Positions 8,947 through 18,489 of a DNA stretch of 64,000 nucleotides are shown piece after piece. Numbering within the stretch: the first letter of the stretch is position 1; every line of letters starts with the position of its first letter. The position numbers and the translations under genes are program-made. Below the pieces are notes generated by a model. It saw only the letters and a list, made by a program, of their open reading frames with translations. It had not been told where the DNA came from and ran no database searches. Source of the stretch: MED-G116 sp038147495 (GTDB lineage: Bacteria; Pseudomonadota; Alphaproteobacteria; Puniceispirillales; Puniceispirillaceae); contig JAYQTT010000012.1 in the NCBI GenBank assembly GCA_038147495.1, positions 49,431-113,430 of the forward strand, in the 5' to 3' direction.

Positions 8947-9630
8947 TCACCCCTCTTCGATGACGGCTTGCAACATCCTTGGAAGCATCTCCAACGGCGT
9001 GATCACAGCATAGCCGTCACCCGTTGCGGCGGTAATGGATATATCAGGATCGGTCACCTCGTTTGAGGTGCCGATCAACTGGCCGGGCGCCATGGCAAGG
9101 CCATCAAGCGGCCAGCGCAGACCGGTCGAGGCATGAAAGGGCTGGTGGCCGAGCGGCCACACCGACAGGCGCGTCCCGGCGGGCATTGACGCCGCAAAAT
9201 TACCCTGCACACGCAACAAAATATCAGTTGTTCCGACAAGCAGAACCGGCCTGTCATGCGGCAACCGCATCAAGGTGTGAATTGCCGCCAGAGAGTGGTC
9301 CAGACGGGCTTCAAGAAACCCCAATCCAACGATGAGCGGTGCATCAATACGTGCAAGGCATTTTTCAAAGTCGGTATCGTCCTGACCGCGCAAATGAAGC
9401 GTGCTGACGCCATCCGGTATATTCACCGCAGATGAGAGCGAGTCCATATCGCCGATAATCGCTTCTGGCACCCGGCCAAGTTGCAGCACCGTTGAGGCCC
9501 CGCCATCAGCGGCAATCAGCGGCCAATCATTTGGCAAGTTGGCGAGCGCGCGGTCAATCGGCACCGGTGACGCGCCGACCAAAATCACCGGTTTCGTATA
9601 AGCAAGCATCTCTGAGGACATCGTCTGCAT
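8947..9630 (-). CDS. Thiamine pyrophosphokinase
   Basis: Converts thiamine to thiamine diphosphate using ATP. The 227-residue protein shows the expected signatures: AADGGAS (about 40-46), IIGDMDSLS (about 59-67), and QDDTDFEKCL (about 83-92), followed by GLGFLEARLDHSLA, which matches the G-x-x-G-x-R-x-DH block. The C-terminal half is the beta-sandwich substrate domain. It would allow use of salvaged thiamine without the ThiL route. The ATG at 9630 is used; another ATG lies nine bases downstream. It follows the HlyD remnant on the same strand. Confidence 0.88.
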   Translation of the reverse strand: MQTMSSEMLAYTKPVILVGASPVPIDRALANLPNDWPLIAADGGASTVLQLGRVPEAIIGDMDSLSSAVNIPDGVSTLHLRGQDDTDFEKCLARIDAPLIVGLGFLEARLDHSLAAIHTLMRLPHDRPVLLVGTTDILLRVQGNFAASMPAGTRLSVWPLGHQPFHASTGLRWPLDGLAMAPGQLIGTSNEVTDPDISITAATGDGYAVITPLEMLPRMLQAVIEEG

Positions 9631-9723
9631 CAGAGATTTGTGCCCAATTATGACAACAGTTGCAATGCTGTCTTGTCCCCTTGCCGCCGGCTTTTCCAGC
9701 CAACGCCTGTGGCATTTTCATGC

Positions 9724-10440
9724 CTATTGCTCACGAAACGCCACCGACAGTGATTTTTGGATCGGCGTCATGATGTAGTTCATGATCGTCCGCTTGTCGC
9801 CAAGGATATCCACGGTCAACGGCATGCCGGCAACAATCTGGGGCTTTTTGTCAGATTTGGTGAATTCGGCTTTCGGGATGACAATCATCGTCTCATAGAA
9901 GGGCATCTGGTCTTCCGGCTGTGTGGTGTTATTGGCAACGCGTTCAACGACACCCATCAAGACACCATAGCGAGACGGGTCATAGGCCGAGAGGGATATA
10001 CGCGCGATCTGGCCAGGCTTTACCGATGCCACCTTCTGTGGCGGAATTTGCGCACGCACCAGCAACGCCGCTTCCGCCGGAGCAATATCTGCCAGAACAG
10101 ATCCAGCCTGCACAACGGCGCCGCGTGTCTTGATATGAACAGCAGACACCGTTCCAGACAGCGGAGCGCGGATTTCAGCGTGGCGTACCTTGCCCTGAAG
10201 CGCGTCCTTTCGCGACAGGAATTGCGCGGCCTTGGTTTGTATTTCAACCAGATTTGCCGCGGCTTCAGCACGGAAATTGGCTTCAACGGCATCCATCTCG
10301 GCAATTTTTCCGGCAAGATCAGACCGCCGCGCCGAACCAAACAGGCCGCTTTCCAGCTTGGAAGCACCCACCATATGATGTTTAATGGCGTGAGGGAACA
10401 CGCGTGGGCACTGATAGCGCCAGTGGCCGATAATCGCCAC
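9724..10440 (-). pseudogene. 5'-truncated HlyD-family membrane fusion protein
   Basis: The visible part matches the C-terminal half of type I secretion membrane fusion proteins (HlyD/PrtE). There is a coiled-coil stretch with FRAEAAANLVEIQ, the lipoyl-type strand AEIRAPLSGTVSAV, then PPQKVASVKPGQIARISLSAYDPSRYG and a C-terminus ending IMTPIQKSLSVAFREQ. Full proteins are about 430 residues with an N-terminal membrane helix and first half-lipoyl domain; both are missing here. The first ~30 codons, from a GTG at 10440, look unrelated to the family, and trmL begins only 35 bp away on the other strand. No ABC transporter partner is present. I read it as a decayed remnant. Confidence 0.75.
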
Positions 10441-10475
10441 GCCTCAATTTTGATCTGCCGCCAGCATTTGACCGC

Positions 10476-10976
10476 ATGTTTGACATCATCCTCTATTCAC
10501 CGCAAATTCCGCCGAATACCGGTAACATCATCAGGCTGTGTGCCAACACCGGCGCGCGGTTGCATCTGATCCGGCCGCTTGGTTTTGACCTCGATATGAA
10601 AGCGGTGCGTCGGGCTGGGCTCGATTATCATGAGATGGCGCGTGTCGAAACGCATGACAATCTCACAGACTGCTTGGCTGCGCTGTCACCTCCAGCCTTA
10701 TTCGCCGTGACCAAATTTGCCGCGCAAAGCTATGTCACCCCGCGCTATCAGGCGGGCACCGCATTTCTGTTCGGTGCCGAGACAACGGGCTTGCCGGACG
10801 AGATACATACCATGCTTAAAGATGAGCAAAAAATTCATCTTCCCATGTGCGCCGGAAACCGTAGCCTGAATCTGAGCAATGCCGCCTCGATTGTGCTTTA
10901 TGAGGCGTGGCGGCAATGTGAATTTGCAGGACATGATCGCATCGCCCACATACCACCATCAGACGAAGGCCAGTAA
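10476..10976 (+). CDS. trmL: tRNA (cytidine/uridine-34-2'-O)-methyltransferase TrmL
   Basis: A 166-residue SPOUT-class (SpoU) RNA methylase that methylates the ribose of the wobble base in certain leucine tRNAs. The three SPOUT motifs are clear: PQIPPNTGNIIRLCANTG near the N-terminus, FLFGAETTGLP (about 90-100) and MCAGNRSLNLSNAASIVLYEA (about 123-143), which forms the knotted SAM site. Length matches the minimal TrmL. ATG 10476. It starts a plus-strand run with the hydrolase gene five bases downstream. Confidence 0.93.
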   Translation: MFDIILYSPQIPPNTGNIIRLCANTGARLHLIRPLGFDLDMKAVRRAGLDYHEMARVETHDNLTDCLAALSPPALFAVTKFAAQSYVTPRYQAGTAFLFGAETTGLPDEIHTMLKDEQKIHLPMCAGNRSLNLSNAASIVLYEAWRQCEFAGHDRIAHIPPSDEGQ

Positions 10977-10981
10977 ATTTC

Positions 10982-11998
10982 ATGAAGTCCTTGATGCGTC
11001 CATTCGAACTCGCCCCTCCGACCGCCGGCAATATTCATGACCTTTTTGACGACCTTGTGTGGTTCAGGTTTTCCCTGCCGTTTCGCCTTGACCATATCAA
11101 CCTTTATGCGTTGCGTACCGATGATGGTTGGTTGCTGATCGATTGCGGCATCAATGCCCAGAGCAATGCTGTGCAATGGCCGCCCATTCTCGAAAAACTT
11201 CGGGCCAAGGCACCCATTGCCGGAATTATCATCTCGCATTATCACGCCGACCACATAGGCTATGCTGGCCAGCTGGCCCGGATTACCAGCGCACCGGTGA
11301 TGATTGGCCGGACCGAATATGATCACGCCATGCAAACTTACGCCCTGAGTGACGCAGAGTCAGGAGAGATTGCTGGCAACGCCTATCTGAATTTCGGCTT
11401 TGATGATGAGACAGTGGCGCGCAAACGCGCAGGCGGTAATTTCTATCGCACGCTGGTTGGCGAATTGCCCGATGCAAAGATTATCGAGCCGGGTCATGTT
11501 TTCACCACCGTTTCCGGCAGCTGGGAGGTGCGCTTTGATGCAGGCCATTCCCCAGGACATATGAGCCTGACAGACACCGCCCGCGGGCTGTTCATTGGCA
11601 TTGATTTTCTGTTGCCGCGGATTTCGCCGAATATTTCGGTCAGTTTGCAAAACCCCGATGAGGATGTTCTGGCCGACTATCTTGCCTATCTTCATGAGAT
11701 GCTATCGCTGGACAATGACTGGCTTGTTCTTCCCGGGCATGATTGGCCCTATTCTGGCGGCGGCGCCCGCGCATCAGAACTGATTGACCATCACAATGCT
11801 CGGCTGCAAACACTTCTTGATGCCAGCCAGAATCTGACAACAAAACAGGCGATTGATATCCTGTTTCCATTTCGTCTGAATGATCATGAAATGCATTTTG
11901 CCAGCGGTGAAGCGCGCGCCCATCTAAATCATCTCGTGACGATCGGCAAAATGGTTCGCGAGACAAAAGATGGCGTTGCACTATTCCGGCATCGTTGA
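10982..11998 (+). CDS. Metallo-beta-lactamase-fold hydrolase
   Basis: A 338-residue protein with the metal-binding motif HYHADHIG (about residues 83-90). Further ligands are visible in FDAGHSPGHMSL and in LPGHDWPYSG, giving the full set of histidines and aspartates for a binuclear zinc site. The C-terminal 80 residues form a helical extension seen in the broad MBL-fold hydrolase group. The substrate is unknown; glyoxalase-II-like, lactonase or thioester hydrolase activity are all possible. It begins five bases after trmL, implying cotranscription. Confidence 0.8.
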   Translation: MKSLMRPFELAPPTAGNIHDLFDDLVWFRFSLPFRLDHINLYALRTDDGWLLIDCGINAQSNAVQWPPILEKLRAKAPIAGIIISHYHADHIGYAGQLARITSAPVMIGRTEYDHAMQTYALSDAESGEIAGNAYLNFGFDDETVARKRAGGNFYRTLVGELPDAKIIEPGHVFTTVSGSWEVRFDAGHSPGHMSLTDTARGLFIGIDFLLPRISPNISVSLQNPDEDVLADYLAYLHEMLSLDNDWLVLPGHDWPYSGGGARASELIDHHNARLQTLLDASQNLTTKQAIDILFPFRLNDHEMHFASGEARAHLNHLVTIGKMVRETKDGVALFRHR

Positions 11999-12082
11999 AC
12001 GTCACGCAACAATTGACTTGGACGCAGCAAAGCGGCACAAAACACCCCATGCCCAATACAGATATTCAGGAAGGGTAGACTG

Positions 12083-13381
12083 ATGAGCGGTGACTACAAA
12101 TTCGATACGCTGAGCCTGCATGCAGGTCATGTGCCTGATCCTGTGCATGGCTCCCGCGCGGTACCGATTCACCAGACCACATCCTATGTGTTCAAAGACA
12201 GTGAACATGCCGCCGCACTGTATAACATGGAGCTTGGCGGGCATTTATATACGCGTATTTCAAACCCGACCGTTGCCGTACTTGAACAACGCGTTGCCGC
12301 GCTTGATGGCGGTGTGGCCGCAACTGCCACCGCATCGGGAATGGCCGCGCTTGCAACAACAGTGATGACGATTTGCTCTTCCGGTGATCATATTGTCGCG
12401 TCATCACGTATGTATGGGGCGAATATCAATCTGCTGGAAAACACCCTGCCGCGCTTTGGCATCACGACCAGCTTTGCCGCGCCGGATGATCTTGATGCGA
12501 TCAAGGCGGCAATCCAGCCGAATACAAAGCTGATCTTTGGTGAGGTGATCGGCAACCCGGGCCTTGATGTGATGGATGTTGAGGCGGTGGCCGCCATCGC
12601 CGCAGAGGCAGGCGTGCCCTTGATGCTTGATTGCACCTTCAACACACCATGGCTTCTCAAACCCCTGGAATTGGGAGCCAATATTATCATTCACTCGCTG
12701 ACCAAATGGATGGGGGGACACGGTATCGCCATTGGCGGCGCGGTGGTTGATGGTGGCAATTTTGACTGGGCGCAGAATGATAAATTCCCGACCATTGCCG
12801 GACCGCATTACGCGATGAACGGGATCAATTTTTATGAAGAATTCGGCCCCGCGGCCTTTACCGCAAAGTTCCGCGCCGAAGGCATGTATAATTTTGGCCC
12901 GTCAATGTCCCCGACCAATGCCTTCCACATTCTTCAGGGCCTTGAGACCCTGCCATTGCGCATGCAGCGCCATATGGACAACACCATGGCGCTTCTTGAC
13001 TTTCTTTCGGGGCATGATGCGGTGGCGTGGGTTCGCCATCCCAATTTGCCGGACCATCCAAGCCATGAACTGGTCAAGCGGATGTTGCCGCGCGGGGCAG
13101 GATCAATCATTGTCTTTGGCCTGAAAGGTGGGCGCGACGCCGGCAAAGCCTTCATCGAGGCGGTTGAACTGGCCTCGCATCTTGCCAATGTGGGTGATGC
13201 AAAGACATTGGTGATTCACCCCGCCAGCACCACCCATTCGCATATTTCTGCCGATGCCATGCGCGAGGGTGGACTTTCCGACGATATGATCCGTCTGTCG
13301 GTCGGATTGGAAGATGTCAAAGACATCATCGCCGATTTCGAACAGGGATTTCGTGCCGCCGCAAAGGCCATCAAGGCCTAG
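12083..13381 (+). CDS. metY: O-acetylhomoserine sulfhydrylase (Cys/Met metabolism PLP enzyme)
   Basis: A 432-residue PLP-dependent enzyme that forms homocysteine (or methionine, with methanethiol) from O-acetylhomoserine. Signatures: HAGHVPDPVHGSRAVPIHQTTSY near the N-terminus, YTRISNPT, the pyridoxal lysine in SLTKWMGGHG (K at about 211), and the C-terminal HPASTTHSH block typical of MetY. Length is right for MetY (about 430) and too long for MetB/MetC. A GGAAGGG site precedes ATG 12083. The 84-bp leader was examined for a SAM riboswitch and none was convincing. An alpha/beta hydrolase follows 27 bp downstream. Confidence 0.9.
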   Translation: MSGDYKFDTLSLHAGHVPDPVHGSRAVPIHQTTSYVFKDSEHAAALYNMELGGHLYTRISNPTVAVLEQRVAALDGGVAATATASGMAALATTVMTICSSGDHIVASSRMYGANINLLENTLPRFGITTSFAAPDDLDAIKAAIQPNTKLIFGEVIGNPGLDVMDVEAVAAIAAEAGVPLMLDCTFNTPWLLKPLELGANIIIHSLTKWMGGHGIAIGGAVVDGGNFDWAQNDKFPTIAGPHYAMNGINFYEEFGPAAFTAKFRAEGMYNFGPSMSPTNAFHILQGLETLPLRMQRHMDNTMALLDFLSGHDAVAWVRHPNLPDHPSHELVKRMLPRGAGSIIVFGLKGGRDAGKAFIEAVELASHLANVGDAKTLVIHPASTTHSHISADAMREGGLSDDMIRLSVGLEDVKDIIADFEQGFRAAAKAIKA

Positions 13382-13408
13382 CAGACTGGATCAGGGAGAC
13401 GTTTTGCC

Positions 13409-14200
13409 ATGAAACATGATTTGCACGGCACATCCATTCATATTGCCACTGGTGGCCGCGACTTTGATCCAACGGGAAAAGTTGTCGTCCTGATACATGG
13501 AAGCGGACAAAATCACCTGACCTGGATTTTACAGGCACGTTATCTTGCCCACCATGGCTTCAGCGTGCTGGCCCCCGATTTGCCCGGACATGGTCTGTCC
13601 AGAGGAAAACCGCTCACCTCGATTGATGAAATGGCGCAGTGGACAATTGATCTGCTTGATGATCTTTCGGTGGAAACGGCCAGCCTTGTCGGCCATTCGC
13701 AAGGTGTGCTGGTCGCACTGGAAGCCGCCGCAAAATTTCCGGATCGCATCTCCTCACTTGGCCTGATTGCCGGTGCAATGGCCATTCCGGTAAATGATAA
13801 GCTTGTTGATATGTCGGAAAATGCGCTCAACAACGCGATCAAACTGATGACCGATTGGGGTCATGGCCCGCAAGCTCATATGTATGACAACACCCTGCCC
13901 GGCCACTCATTTCTCGGCTATGGCCGCAAAGTCATGGACATGAATGAGAAGACGGCTCTGCTTGCTGATTTAAAAGCCTGCAACGCCTATGAGAACGGCG
14001 AGGCCGCAGCGGCCGCCATAAGCCAGCCGACGCTGTGCATTCTAGCGGGCAAGGACAGGATGACGCCAGCCAAAGCAGGACGGGCAATGGCCGCGGCGAT
14101 CAAAGACGCCGCAGTAGAAATCATTGCCGATGCCGGGCACTTCCTGCCTGCCGAAGCACCGTTTGAGGTCAACAAGTCCCTCACCAGATTTTTACAGTAA
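13409..14200 (+). CDS. Alpha/beta-fold hydrolase
   Basis: A 263-residue serine hydrolase with the complete triad. The nucleophile elbow is GHSQG (Ser at about residue 97), the acid is in GKDRMTP (about 215) and the histidine is in DAGHFLPAEAP (about 245). The oxyanion region HGSGQNHLTW follows a VVLIHG strand, and APDLPGHGLS is typical of the family. The substrate is not predictable: esters, lactones or thioesters are possible. It lies between metY and the fadJ-like gene on the same strand with short gaps, so it may be part of the same transcript. Confidence 0.82.
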   Translation: MKHDLHGTSIHIATGGRDFDPTGKVVVLIHGSGQNHLTWILQARYLAHHGFSVLAPDLPGHGLSRGKPLTSIDEMAQWTIDLLDDLSVETASLVGHSQGVLVALEAAAKFPDRISSLGLIAGAMAIPVNDKLVDMSENALNNAIKLMTDWGHGPQAHMYDNTLPGHSFLGYGRKVMDMNEKTALLADLKACNAYENGEAAAAAISQPTLCILAGKDRMTPAKAGRAMAAAIKDAAVEIIADAGHFLPAEAPFEVNKSLTRFLQ

Positions 14201-14254
14201 TATCAGTTACCTGGCTGTATCAAAAGTATAAGATTTTGCAAGAAGGACCGAAAG

Positions 14255-16585
14255 ATGAATAAGCCTCTGTTCACAAAGATTGCGGTGATTGGTGCTGGCA
14301 CGATGGGAAGCGGGATCGCCGCGCAAATTGCCAATGCCGGGCACGAGGTCCTTTTGCTTGATCTGCCAGCCAGACAGCCCGGCGACAAGTCACCAGCCGA
14401 GATGGCGATTGACCGCCTGATCGCATCTGACCCACCGCAATTGATGCATAAGAAAAACACGTCATTGATCACCACCGGAACGATTGATGGCGATTTTGCC
14501 AGCCTTGCCGATTGTGATTGGATTATCGAAGCCGTGGTCGAACGCCTCGATATCAAGAAAGCCCTGTACAAGCGCCTTGATGAAACCATCAAACCTGACT
14601 GCATCGTAAGTTCCAACACCTCAACAATCCCGATCAGTTTGCTGGTTGAGGATATGCCGAAATCTTTTTGTGAGAGATTCGCGATCACTCATTATTTCAA
14701 TCCGGTTCGATATATGCGCCTTCTGGAGCTGGTTCGCGGTGCCGACACGACATCCGATGTGATGGACCGACTTGCCGATTATAATGACCGTGTGCTTGGC
14801 AAGGGTGTTGTGCGCTGTGCTGATACGCCGGGCTTTCTCGGAAACCGGGTTGGCGTTTTTGCACTTCAGGTTGGAATTGACGAGGCTATGAAATGCGGCC
14901 TCACCGTTGAGCAGGCTGACGCTCTGATGGGCCGTCCAATGGGTATCCCAAAGACCGGCGTGTTCGGCCTCTACGATCTCATTGGCATCGATCTGATGGT
15001 CGATGTGGTGGCGTCACTGCGCTCAATCCTGCCTGAAGGTGATGCCTTCCATGCGGTTGGCGGCGAAAATGCAATGATCAGCGCAATGATCGCCGACGGC
15101 TATACCGGTGATAAGGGCAAGGGCGGCTTCTACCAGACCGATGCCGATGGTGTAAGATGGGCACGCCCACTCACCGGCGATGGCGAGCCGCTTGCCGATT
15201 ATCGTCTGGCCTCAACGCAATTGCCGGAATCCGCCAATGCCGCAGCGGATGCCGCCGCTCATCGCGGGGAACCGCTTGATGCCATTCTGGCAGGTGATGA
15301 CGCCTGCGCAACTTTCTGCCGCCGTGTGCTGGCGCGGGTTTTGGCCTATGCCGCAAATCTGATCCCTGACGTTACCGAGACACCGCAGGATATCGATGAT
15401 GCGATGAAGCTTGGCTTTAACTGGCAACGCGGCCCGTTTGAACTGATCGATGCCATCGGTCATGAGCGGATGCTGGATTTGCTTGGCGAAGCTGGCTTGC
15501 AGACGCCCGCCGTGCTTGCCTCTGCCGACCCGTTCTACAGAACAGACGGCAAGACATTGCAGGTGCGTCACGCCAACGGCAATTACAAGGCGGTGAACTT
15601 GCCTGATGGTGTGATGCGCTTCCACATGACGCGGCAGACGATGACACCGATCATGGCGAATGATGCGGCCAGCCTCTATGCGCTTGATGGCGATCTTCGT
15701 CTTGTTGAATTCCACTCAAAGGCAAACGCCCTGACCGATGAGTCGATGCAGATCGTTGCCGCCGCAGCAGAAGACCACGGCAAGGGCATCATCATTCACA
15801 ATGACGCCCAGCACTTTTCAGCAGGCGTTGATCTTAACGCCTTTCGCCGGATGATTGAGGCCAGTGATTGGGACGGTATCGATGATTTTTTACACCGGTT
15901 CCAGGACGCGGTGTGTGCATTGAAATATACACCTGTACCTGTGGTTGGTGCGCCTTCCGGACTTGCAGCAGGCGGCGGTTTTGAGGTCTTGGCGCATTGC
16001 GACAAGCTTGTTGTCCACACAAATTCGGTGATGGGCCTTGTCGAAGCAGGCGTTGGCGTGGTTCCCGGCGGCGGCGGCATCAAAGAGACCTTCTTGCGCT
16101 GGCATGCCGCAAAGGGCAGCTGGGATGATGCCGCATGGCAGACCTGGATGAACCTTGGCTATGGCCTGACAGGGTCATCGCCGCAGCTTTCCGCACGTTT
16201 GCAATATTTCCTTGAGGGCCGTGACGAAACGGTGATGAATCGTGACCGCCTTCTGACCAGAGCCATTGCCCTTGTTGGCGAGATGCAGGCACATTATTCA
16301 CCACCCGAAAAGCCGGTAGCAAAGCTGGCTGACTGGGCGCTGTTCGACAAAATGTCAAAATTCATGCAGGACGGCATCGATCGTGGCGATTTCATGCCAC
16401 ATGACAAAACCGTGGCAATGACCATCGCCGGTGTGATGCTTCGCGCCGATGGCGATGATGAACATGTTGACGAACAGGCACTCTATGCGCGTGAACGCCG
16501 CGCCTTCATCACCCTTGCCAAGACCCCGCAGACACTTGCCCGCATCAGTACCATGCTGGATGACGGCGCCGCTGTTCGTAACTGA
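14255..16585 (+). CDS. 3-hydroxyacyl-CoA dehydrogenase/enoyl-CoA hydratase fusion
   Basis: A 776-residue bifunctional beta-oxidation enzyme with the domains in the order dehydrogenase then hydratase, the reverse of FadB/FadJ. The NAD-binding motif is VIGAGTMGSGIA (about 10-21). The dehydrogenase active site is in ITHYFNPVRYM, and DTPGFLGNRV joins its helical domain. A second helical domain follows to about residue 470. The C-terminal crotonase domain has HFSAGVDLNAF and LAAGGGFEVLAHCD, then GLVEAGVGVVPGGGG; both glutamates expected for hydratase activity are present. Such reversed fusions are common in Alphaproteobacteria. It converges with the acyl-CoA dehydrogenase gene six bases away, which would supply its enoyl-CoA substrates. 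Confidence 0.9.
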   Translation: MNKPLFTKIAVIGAGTMGSGIAAQIANAGHEVLLLDLPARQPGDKSPAEMAIDRLIASDPPQLMHKKNTSLITTGTIDGDFASLADCDWIIEAVVERLDIKKALYKRLDETIKPDCIVSSNTSTIPISLLVEDMPKSFCERFAITHYFNPVRYMRLLELVRGADTTSDVMDRLADYNDRVLGKGVVRCADTPGFLGNRVGVFALQVGIDEAMKCGLTVEQADALMGRPMGIPKTGVFGLYDLIGIDLMVDVVASLRSILPEGDAFHAVGGENAMISAMIADGYTGDKGKGGFYQTDADGVRWARPLTGDGEPLADYRLASTQLPESANAAADAAAHRGEPLDAILAGDDACATFCRRVLARVLAYAANLIPDVTETPQDIDDAMKLGFNWQRGPFELIDAIGHERMLDLLGEAGLQTPAVLASADPFYRTDGKTLQVRHANGNYKAVNLPDGVMRFHMTRQTMTPIMANDAASLYALDGDLRLVEFHSKANALTDESMQIVAAAAEDHGKGIIIHNDAQHFSAGVDLNAFRRMIEASDWDGIDDFLHRFQDAVCALKYTPVPVVGAPSGLAAGGGFEVLAHCDKLVVHTNSVMGLVEAGVGVVPGGGGIKETFLRWHAAKGSWDDAAWQTWMNLGYGLTGSSPQLSARLQYFLEGRDETVMNRDRLLTRAIALVGEMQAHYSPPEKPVAKLADWALFDKMSKFMQDGIDRGDFMPHDKTVAMTIAGVMLRADGDDEHVDEQALYARERRAFITLAKTPQTLARISTMLDDGAAVRN

Positions 16586-16591
16586 CCGCGG

Positions 16592-18367
16592 TTACAGATA
16601 TTCCGGGTCGATGGCGGCAAGCGCTTCGGGGCCGTTTGCCATTTTCGCCGCAAGCTTGGCGACTTCAGGCAAGCAATAGGCGATAAAGGCACTGGCGGTG
16701 GCTTGTTTGGCTTTCATGAAGGCAGGATCACCATGTCCGGCGGCCTCATTATCGGCAGCCGCCGCCGCGGCACGCGTCATTTGCCAGCCGCCGCACAGAT
16801 AGCCGAGCAACATCAGGAAATCGACCCCGGCCGCCGCCGCATCACGCGGCGCGTTGGCCCTGGCCAACAAGCCATCAAGCGCGCTCTCGCTGGTATCGGC
16901 GGCCTTTTGCACTGCCGTTGCAAGCGCGGCGGCATCATCGCCACGGGATGCAATCGCTTCCATATCCTGTCTGATCTCTGCCAGCAGCCCGCGCACCGCA
17001 CCACCATTGTCACGAAGCGTCTTGCGGAACACCAGATCATTTGCCTGAATTGCCGTAGTGCCTTCGTAAATAGGTAGAATGCGGGCATCACGATAATGCT
17101 GGGCAGCGCCGGTTTCCTCGATGAAACCCATGCCGCCATGCACCTGCACCGCATCCGAGGTCAGCGCAAGTGACCTTTCCGTCATCCACCCTTTAATGAC
17201 AGGGATCAGCAGATTTGCACGTTCCTGCCATGTGGCACGACTGTCCTCTGGCCCGTGATGCGCCTTGTCGAGGGCAAGACCGCCAACCAGAAGCACGGCG
17301 CGCATTGCCTCAATTTCAGCTTTCATCGTGGTCATCAAGCGCAACACATCCGGATGATGCAAAATCGGTTGCCCCGCATCACGGCCAAGGGGCGTTCCCT
17401 GCACCCGATCACGCGTATAGGCAAGCGCATGTTGATAGGCCCGATCAGATACCGCCAGACCTTGCAACCCAACATCATATCTGGCGCTGTTCATCATCAG
17501 GAACATGCAATCAAGGCCCTTGTTCTTTTCGCCAAGCAGATAGCCAATGGCACCGTCATTCTGGCCATATTGAAGCACAGCTGTCGGCGAGGCCTTGATC
17601 CCAAGCTTTTTCTCGATTGAGAGGCAATGAACATCATTCTTCTCGCCAAGCGTGCCATCCGGATTGACCAGATATTTTGGCACGATGAACAGCGAAATAC
17701 CCTTCACACCCGGCGGTGCATCAGGCGTACGCGCCAGCACCAGATGGATGATATTCCGGCTCATCTCATGCTCGCCGTAGGTGATATAGATTTTCTGCCC
17801 CTTGATCCGATAATGATCGCCTTCCGGCGTCGCAATCGTGCGAAGCGCTCCAAGGTCGGTGCCGGCCTGCGGTTCGGTCAAATTCATCGTGCCCGACCAC
17901 TCGCCGCTGATCAGATTTGGCAGAAAGGTCGACTGCTGCTCTTCACTGCCAACGACTTCGAGCGCGTGAATCGCACCCTGCGTCAACAACTGGCACAGGG
18001 CAAAGCCCATGTTAGAGGCATTCCACATTTCATTGACGGCAGCGCTCACACATTGGGGCAATCCCTGACCACCATGTTCCGGCGATGCATTCAGGCCAAT
18101 CCAGCCTCCCTCTGCCATCGCTTTCCAGGCATCAGCAAACCCCTCTGGAACGGTTACAGTACCATCATCGTTGCGGCGAGATCCGGTGATGTCGCCTGAA
18201 TGGTTTAATGGTGCCAAAACATCCCCAGCGAATTTGCCGGCCTCTTCGAGCACCGCATCGACAAGGTCCTCTGAAACGATATCCATACCGGGCATCGCCG
18301 CCACCTGATCCAGACCAACCAGATGACGCAGGGCAAATTTCATATCTTCAACAGGGGCTTTATACAT
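16592..18367 (-). CDS. Acyl-CoA dehydrogenase (long form, ~590 residues)
   Basis: A 591-residue FAD-dependent acyl-CoA dehydrogenase with the extra C-terminal domain (PF12806-like) that sets the AidB/FadE-like long subfamily apart. Signatures: MNLTEPQAGTDLGALRT (substrate/FAD site, about 160-176), QVHGGMGFIEETGAAQHYRDARILPIYEGTTAIQ (split here only by reading; about 405-438), where the Glu of YEGTT is the expected catalytic base. DmdC, the methylmercaptopropionyl-CoA dehydrogenase of DMSP demethylation, belongs to this long subfamily, but so do general fatty-acid enzymes, and I cannot separate them by eye. The start is ATG 18367. It lies 122 bp downstream of the MttB gene on the same strand. 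Confidence 0.88.
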   Translation of the reverse strand: MYKAPVEDMKFALRHLVGLDQVAAMPGMDIVSEDLVDAVLEEAGKFAGDVLAPLNHSGDITGSRRNDDGTVTVPEGFADAWKAMAEGGWIGLNASPEHGGQGLPQCVSAAVNEMWNASNMGFALCQLLTQGAIHALEVVGSEEQQSTFLPNLISGEWSGTMNLTEPQAGTDLGALRTIATPEGDHYRIKGQKIYITYGEHEMSRNIIHLVLARTPDAPPGVKGISLFIVPKYLVNPDGTLGEKNDVHCLSIEKKLGIKASPTAVLQYGQNDGAIGYLLGEKNKGLDCMFLMMNSARYDVGLQGLAVSDRAYQHALAYTRDRVQGTPLGRDAGQPILHHPDVLRLMTTMKAEIEAMRAVLLVGGLALDKAHHGPEDSRATWQERANLLIPVIKGWMTERSLALTSDAVQVHGGMGFIEETGAAQHYRDARILPIYEGTTAIQANDLVFRKTLRDNGGAVRGLLAEIRQDMEAIASRGDDAAALATAVQKAADTSESALDGLLARANAPRDAAAAGVDFLMLLGYLCGGWQMTRAAAAAADNEAAGHGDPAFMKAKQATASAFIAYCLPEVAKLAAKMANGPEALAAIDPEYL

Positions 18368-18489
18368 CAATCACACCTAAGTTCGGACCATCGCACATCC
18401 CCCTACTTAGGGAAGAATGGCGCAAGCGGCAACCGTTTCGCGCCAGACCGCAGGCCCAAAACACAATCACCCTGAAGAATATAGCGAGG

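Noticed and set aside
11999..12082. SAM riboswitch upstream of metY
   Set aside because: I looked for SAM-II-like conserved bases and a pseudoknot but could not fit them to this 84-bp leader.
16592..18367. DmdC, part of a DMSP demethylation pathway together with the ligase at 54.6 kb
   Set aside because: The long acyl-CoA dehydrogenase subfamily and the ligase family both contain general fatty-acid enzymes, and dmdA is not in the window; not enough to assign.
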